DNA of 21,051 bases, taken from Nemertoderma westbladi (lineage: Eukaryota > Xenacoelomorpha > Nemertodermatida > Nemertodermatidae). The DNA is taken from positions 1 through 21,051 of the forward strand of contig JAUCBJ010000268.1 of NCBI GenBank assembly GCA_032718475.1, given 5' to 3'. Positions within the stretch are counted from its first letter, which is position 1. Every line of letters starts with the position of its first letter. Made by a program: the position numbers and the translations under genes. The notes beneath the pieces were generated by a model. It did no database searches and was not told the DNA's origin. It worked only from the letters and a program-made list of their open reading frames with translations. Positions 18,962-21,051 of this stretch are shown piece by piece.

Positions 18962-21051
18962 ACTGTTACCTTTTGAATGATATAAAGATTAGCTATATAA
19001 AACCTCAATAAGTACATGTATGTTATAAATAAATGTACTGATGTGACTATATTGATCATTGAGAGATAATAAGTATCTCCAAAAAAGATGAGTACCCCTG
19101 AGGCTCCAAACCATTATTTCTTAGTTACCGGCAGACCGGTATACAAAAATCCCAACTTTTAAAATGGTATCTTCAAGGATTAGCCCAATTTTGGGCATCC
19201 CTCCCTACTACAACTAATAAACAATTTTTTCTCACATATAGTAAAATTTAATATCTAACTGGATATATATCCAGTATAAATTTACTGGATATCTAATCTA
19301 GCTGTATCTCAAAAAAGTGCTATTTAGTGCACACTAGATGAATGATTAGGGGGGTGTAAATATTATATATATATATACTGGTCCTATTTATTATATATAT
19401 AGCACAATATGCTGTATAGAATATGAATAATTTTATCTGTACTGTATCTGCATTTATACATTATGTCATACCAGTTATGTTAGTTTTGCTAGGGAATCCT
19501 CTTGTTGAAGGTACCTAATTACATGATATAGTGTTAGAGATATATGATACTATTTGATATATGTTAGTTATTTCTTATATTTCTGCTGTGTTCAAAACTT
19601 AATTAATTTTACTTTGTTTAGGCCAATGTTAATGTATATATAATTATATAATATATACTGTTATATATATTACTTATCTAATATAGTAATTCACAGGATT
19701 AGTGTCTGATTTATTGCATGCTTTGATTATTTGTTAATTGTTGATTAGTCATTACAATAGTTCCTGAGCACCTAAAATATAATATATTTATATTATTTAT
19801 AATATATCCTGGGTTGGTTTCACCATATGGGTGATATCTAAGGGTTAATCCGAATAATTGTGAAAATGAAAAATATTGCTGTAATAAATTCAAACCCCTC
19901 TGGCAGTCGTAAGTGAGTTAGTTGTGTACATTAAAGTATACATTTTAAAATTAATAATTATTGTAAAATTAAACAGCTCTCCAAATAAAATTGAAAAAAG
20001 CATTATGTATAAAAAAAAATTCAAACCCATATACATTAAGTGACATATTTTCTTATCCTAAATAATTGACAAAATATGTAACAGTGTAACTTAAGACAGT
20101 AATGTAAAGAACATCATTATTTATCAAAAATGTAAACCCTTATTTGTATACAAGTTGCAAGTTTAGCTCTGCATCTGGGTGAAATTATATAAGTCTTATT
20201 TTCAACCAATTACTTTTTTTAAATATATCCCTTTGATGGACACAATGACCAATATTCGTTTTTTAAAAGTAGCCAGTCAATAGGTGGATGAATTCTAATA
20301 ATTAATAACATTTGGTCAATTCCATAAGAAACGGGCAAAAGGGTTAAAAAATAAAATGCATAATTTGTTATCACTGAATACACTTTCTGGTGCCATTTTT
20401 CTCATAGATTATGAATATTATATTTAAAAAGTCATCACTAGGGCCGAGTGTACAGATTTAGTAAAATGAATGAGAGACTACCTCTTTTTTTGAGATAATT
20501 CTTCAAAATTAAGTCAGTTTATGATCCGTCATAAATTCTAAAGTACTCGGAATAAATTTGATGTTTTCGGTACCAATATCAAGGTTATCTATTACTGCAT
20601 CAATTAAGCTATTACAAAGTGGTAGTGCATACTTGCATGTAAAGAAAATTTGGAGTTAAATAAACTCTTGTAAATTTCACAAACGTCCGACACTTTTTTT
20701 CCAATTTTCTTTCTAGTTACATGCCAATCAAATAGTCCATAAATTAAAGAGTTGGTTTTGTAGAAGTTATTGTAGTGCCGAACTGAAAGCCTCTTGGCTA
20801 CAGGCATGTACAGAAGCCCAGAATATGCACCTTTGTTTTACAAACGTCCAGACACCTAAAATGTAACTGTAATGTGATTGGATGTAAAACATGATTATGG
20901 CTTTACCCGGCGTTAAAATGTCATAAAACAATAGTTAATTCCAGCAAGTAGTAGCCAATTTGTTCTGGGGAAAGGGCATGATCCGTAGTACATACCGTTT
21001 CGAGATTCCCACTTTTGAAGGTCTACCAAACTAATTTACTGAATCCATAGG
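18962..21051. other. AT-rich non-coding right end
   Basis: No gene recognised. It contains a perfect 18-bp palindrome, ACTGGATATATATCCAGT (19258-19275), TA-rich runs near 19360-19400 and 19635-19690, and ACAAACGTCC-GACAC repeated near 20679 and 20841. A 67-codon minus-strand open frame at 20604-20807 has fairly normal composition but matches nothing I know, so an exon here cannot be excluded. Confidence 0.45.

Noticed and set aside
20604-20807. 67-codon minus-strand open frame
   Set aside because: Fairly normal composition, but no family resemblance, no partner exons or splice sites that I can support.

Overview
This looks like a stretch of nuclear DNA from a marine invertebrate, probably a deuterostome such as an echinoderm. 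The basis is AT-rich sequence, a likely spliced gene, many eukaryotic DNA transposons, a LINE remnant, a tRNA-derived SINE-like unit, and a strong excess of the palindrome TAGGCCTA (twelve copies between 960 and 11877, none later). The taxonomic guess comes from general repeat character, not from a marker gene.

The clearest structure is a complete DNA transposon at 727-5332. It has 137-bp terminal inverted repeats with one mismatch and a perfect 6-bp target duplication, AGAATG. It carries two convergent genes. On the plus strand is a HECT-type E3 ubiquitin ligase (978-3156) that reads through intact if one 112-nt GT-AG intron is accepted. On the minus strand (5028-3863) is an integrase-like DDE transposase of the IS3EU type, broken by one in-frame stop and one 1-nt frameshift. 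Each end carries a 21-bp-periodic array of the 14-bp palindrome ATCACCCGGGTGAT, probably transposase binding sites. A 300-bp Harbinger-like MITE with TTA target duplications sits between the 3' ends of the two genes.

From 5333 to about 7160 is repeat-rich non-coding DNA with copies of GGGGTGACTTGATAC in both orientations and a tandem duplication. About 7957-8483 (minus strand) is a decayed LINE reverse-transcriptase C-terminal segment. 8669-10291 is a non-autonomous DNA element with 9-bp duplications, pentamer-rich inverted ends, a tRNA-like Pol III promoter unit and internal hairpins. 10292-13300 is non-coding, with a degenerate minisatellite.

13301-15136 is a single-exon 611-codon gene of unknown role: acidic N-terminus, coiled coil, unrecognised middle, nuclear-localisation-like basic patches, and a C-terminal region resembling a SGNH/GDSL hydrolase fold without the usual catalytic residues. 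After 15137 the window is AT-rich DNA with short tandem repeats and a probable 0.93-kb MITE at 17728-18660. I see no further convincing gene.
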